In this document: one piece after another, positions 5,755 to 6,719 of the stretch
How the letters are laid out: every line of letters starts with the position of its first letter
Position numbering within the stretch: the first letter of the stretch is position 1
Assembly: GCA_018821685.1 (NCBI GenBank)
Contig: JAHJLO010000053.1
Location: 1 to 6,719, forward strand
Origin: Patescibacteria group bacterium
GTDB lineage: Bacteria; Patescibacteriota; Minisyncoccia; Phycocordibacterales; UBA12079
Direction: 5' to 3'
DNA: 6,719 nt
Position numbers and translations under genes: made by a program
Notes under the pieces: model-generated
Told to the model about the DNA's origin: nothing
What the model saw: the letters and a program-made list of their open reading frames with translations, nothing else
Databases searched by the model: none

Positions 5755-5792
5755 TGTCTAAGTTAAACTTATAATGTATAAAACTCTCAAAA

Positions 5793-5832
5793 AAAACAAA
5801 AAACATTGTTTTTTAACAATGTTTTTTGTTTT
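5793..5832 (-). terminator. Rho-independent terminator of pilA
   Basis: An 18-bp perfect stem (5793-5810 with 5815-5832) closes a four-base loop, and on the minus strand it runs into a continuous T-run encoded by A at 5789-5796. It lies 21 nt after the pilA stop and separates pilA from the pilD promoter. The stem contains A and T tracts on both sides and could act in either direction. Confidence 0.85.
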
Positions 5833-5853
5833 ATAATAAATTTTAAAAAATTA

Positions 5854-6276
5854 TTATGGTGAAACGCTGTAGTTTGCAACGGGAGAAGTTACCTGAGCTG
5901 TACAAGAAGAACTTCCATCAGGAACATTTCCTTCTACAGCGGTACTCAAACAGTAAGTTGTTGCAGTTCCGATGTAACCAAAACTATTACTTGAAGGATC
6001 AATAGGCATAGCTGCGATGTATCCGGAGTTAACCAAGTTTGTAGTTAAGGCGCTTATTCCTGCGTATGTTGTTGATACAGGATAGGCTGAATTATCATCA
6101 TAGAACATCTCCAAAGCTAATTGAAGTTGTTTAAGGTCTGAAACTCGCTTAGCATCTCTAGCTTTCAATCTCGCGCTATTAAGAGAAGCAAGAACTACAG
6201 ATGAAAGAATACCAATGATGGCAATAACCACCAAAAGCTCAATCAATGTAAAACCTTTTTCTTTGTTTTTATACAT
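5854..6276 (-). CDS. pilA: Type IV pilin, probably the major subunit
   Basis: A 140-residue prepilin, the most canonical in the window. An 8-residue basic leader MYKNKEKG is followed by FTLIELLVVIAIIGILSSVV, with Glu13 at mature position 5. A charged helix (NSARLKARDAKRVSDLKQLQLALEMFYDD) leads to a small globular domain with YPVS, PIDP and a likely disulfide between Cys109 and Cys125. This is the layout of short bacterial PilA/GspG-like subunits. It is monocistronic, with its own promoter region and strong terminator, as expected for a subunit needed in large amounts; that it is the major pilin is inferred from this. An in-frame TAA 15 nt upstream of the ATG fixes the start. No Shine-Dalgarno lies at normal distance, and GAGAGG occurs only about 40 nt upstream. 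PilD cleavage between Gly8 and Phe9 is expected. Confidence 0.93.
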   Translation of the reverse strand: MYKNKEKGFTLIELLVVIAIIGILSSVVLASLNSARLKARDAKRVSDLKQLQLALEMFYDDNSAYPVSTTYAGISALTTNLVNSGYIAAMPIDPSSNSFGYIGTATTYCLSTAVEGNVPDGSSSCTAQVTSPVANYSVSP

Positions 6277-6278
6277 AA

Positions 6279-6294
6279 TTTTAAGATCTTAAAA
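6279..6294. repeat. 16-bp palindrome immediately before the pilA start
   Basis: TTTTAAGATCTTAAAA is a perfect 16-bp palindrome ending two bases before the pilA ATG. It occupies the place where a Shine-Dalgarno would normally be. It has no loop, so it suits a dimeric DNA-binding protein better than an RNA hairpin. Confidence 0.5.
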
Positions 6295-6330
6295 AAAATA
6301 ATAAATAAGTTCGACCTCTCTATTTCTAAA

Positions 6331-6388
6331 TTTATAGATATACCATATATTATATACCAAAATAGTGTTTTATTTTACACAAGTTGTG
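6331..6388 (-). promoter_or_regulatory. pilA: pilA promoter region
   Basis: Minus-strand candidates are a perfect TATAAT (6354 to 6349) with no good -35, and TATAAA (6336 to 6331) with TTGGTA 18 bp upstream. GGTATAT occurs twice, 14 bp apart, within this stretch. Upstream are the inverted repeat CACAA-G-TTGTG (6378-6388) and the DnaA-like box. The predicted leader is about 50-65 nt. The exact start is not decided by sequence. Confidence 0.45.
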
Positions 6389-6393
6389 GATAA
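6385..6393 (-). promoter_or_regulatory. Perfect DnaA-box 9-mer upstream of pilA
   Basis: The minus strand reads TTATCCACA, the consensus high-affinity DnaA box of many bacteria. It is a single copy, next to the CACAA/TTGTG inverted repeat and just upstream of the pilA promoter. Sequence identity is certain; function as a DnaA site is unproven. Confidence 0.35.
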
Positions 6394-6399
6394 AAAAAC

Positions 6400-6451
6400 A
6401 AATTAAAAGAAAAAACATGTTTTTTACAAAACATGTTTTTTCTTTTAATTT
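6400..6451 (-). terminator. Rho-independent terminator of pilC
   Basis: An unusually long perfect stem of 24 bp (6400-6423 with 6428-6451) closes the loop TTAC. On the minus strand it is followed after one base by TTTGTTTTTTT-like sequence. It lies 14 nt after the pilC stop and insulates pilA from upstream transcription. Confidence 0.88.
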
Positions 6452-6465
6452 TTACTTAAGCATTT

Positions 6466-6719
6466 TTAAACTCCCGAAGAAACATTGTAGATAGGAATAA
6501 GAACTGAAGTAAGTAAGACTCCAACACCAAGAGCTAGAGCAACAATCATCGCTGGTTCAATCAAAGCCACCAAAGCGTTAACCGAGTTGTTAACCTCTCT
6601 CTCGTAGAACTTAGCTAGGGTATCAAGTATCATCCCCATTTCTCCAGTTTCTTCACCAATCTTAATCATCTGAATCATAATATTAGGAATATCTTCACTT
6701 CCTCCCATCGACTCTGATA
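6466..6719 (-). CDS. pilC: Type IV pilus inner-membrane platform protein PilC/GspF, C-terminal fragment
   Basis: The frame is open to the window edge and gives the last 83 codons; the ATG at 6708 is internal, not the start. The sequence carries the end of the second T2SSF domain: IKIGEETGEMGMILDTLAKFYE, the family's characteristic 'GEeTG.L...L..la..ye' segment, then EVNNSVNALVALIEPAMIVALALGVGVLLTSVLIPIYNV, containing the IEP motif and the final membrane helix. PilC is the inner-membrane platform that links the assembly ATPase to the growing pilus. It precedes pilA on the same strand, separated by a strong terminator. The N-terminal part, and probably the ATPase genes, would lie beyond the right edge; the latter is inference. 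Confidence 0.95.
   Translation of the reverse strand, partial: SESMGGSEDIPNIMIQMIKIGEETGEMGMILDTLAKFYEREVNNSVNALVALIEPAMIVALALGVGVLLTSVLIPIYNVSSGV

Noticed and set aside
459..6451. Several palindromes considered as a CRISPR array or mobile-element ends
   Set aside because: They differ from one another in sequence, are not evenly spaced, and no transposase, cas gene or target-site duplication is visible.
6708..6719. ATG at 6708 as the true start of the right-edge gene
   Set aside because: The frame stays open to the window edge and the sequence begins in the middle of the T2SSF domain, so the gene is simply cut by the window.

Overview
The window looks like chromosomal DNA from a candidate-phyla-radiation bacterium (Patescibacteria, most likely a Parcubacteria-type lineage). 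The basis is inference: strong A+T richness, tightly packed genes with almost no Shine-Dalgarno sequences, a type IV pilus locus of the kind common in these reduced genomes, and a DNA ligase with unusual features that I associate with that group. The standard genetic code is in use: conserved glycines such as that of the ligase KIDG motif are GGN, no reading frame needs TGA as a sense codon, and all complete genes end in TAA or TAG. This argues against the UGA=Gly lineages.

Right end (6719 down to 5854, minus strand): the last 83 codons of the inner-membrane pilus platform protein PilC/GspF, a 24-bp perfect hairpin terminator, a promoter region containing a perfect DnaA-box 9-mer, and a major-pilin-like gene (pilA) followed by its own 18-bp hairpin terminator.

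Centre (5754 down to 519, minus strand): an apparent six-gene operon headed by an extended -10 promoter. It contains prepilin peptidase PilD, then four prepilin-like minor pilins (GspH/FimT-like, GspJ/PilW-like, PilV-like, PilX-like), then NAD+-dependent DNA ligase LigA. Gaps are 4, 15, 15, 1 and 23 nt. PilD would cleave PilA and the four minor pilins at their G|F sites, PilC would support assembly, and the minor pilins would form the initiation/tip complex. Whether ligase is there for a reason (for example DNA uptake) or only by gene packing cannot be told from sequence.

Left end (1 to 518): a non-coding stretch with a strong terminator and a separate palindrome; a 58-residue two-helix membrane protein of unknown function on the plus strand, with its own promoter, Shine-Dalgarno and terminator; and, divergently, the first 19 codons of gatC at the window edge, too short for routine ORF calling but recognisable.

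I see no RNA gene, CRISPR array, insertion sequence or clearly new system. The points of most interest are the ligase with a half-lost zinc finger, the ligase/pilus operon, the palindromes at the pilA and pilD starts, and the self-contained small membrane gene.
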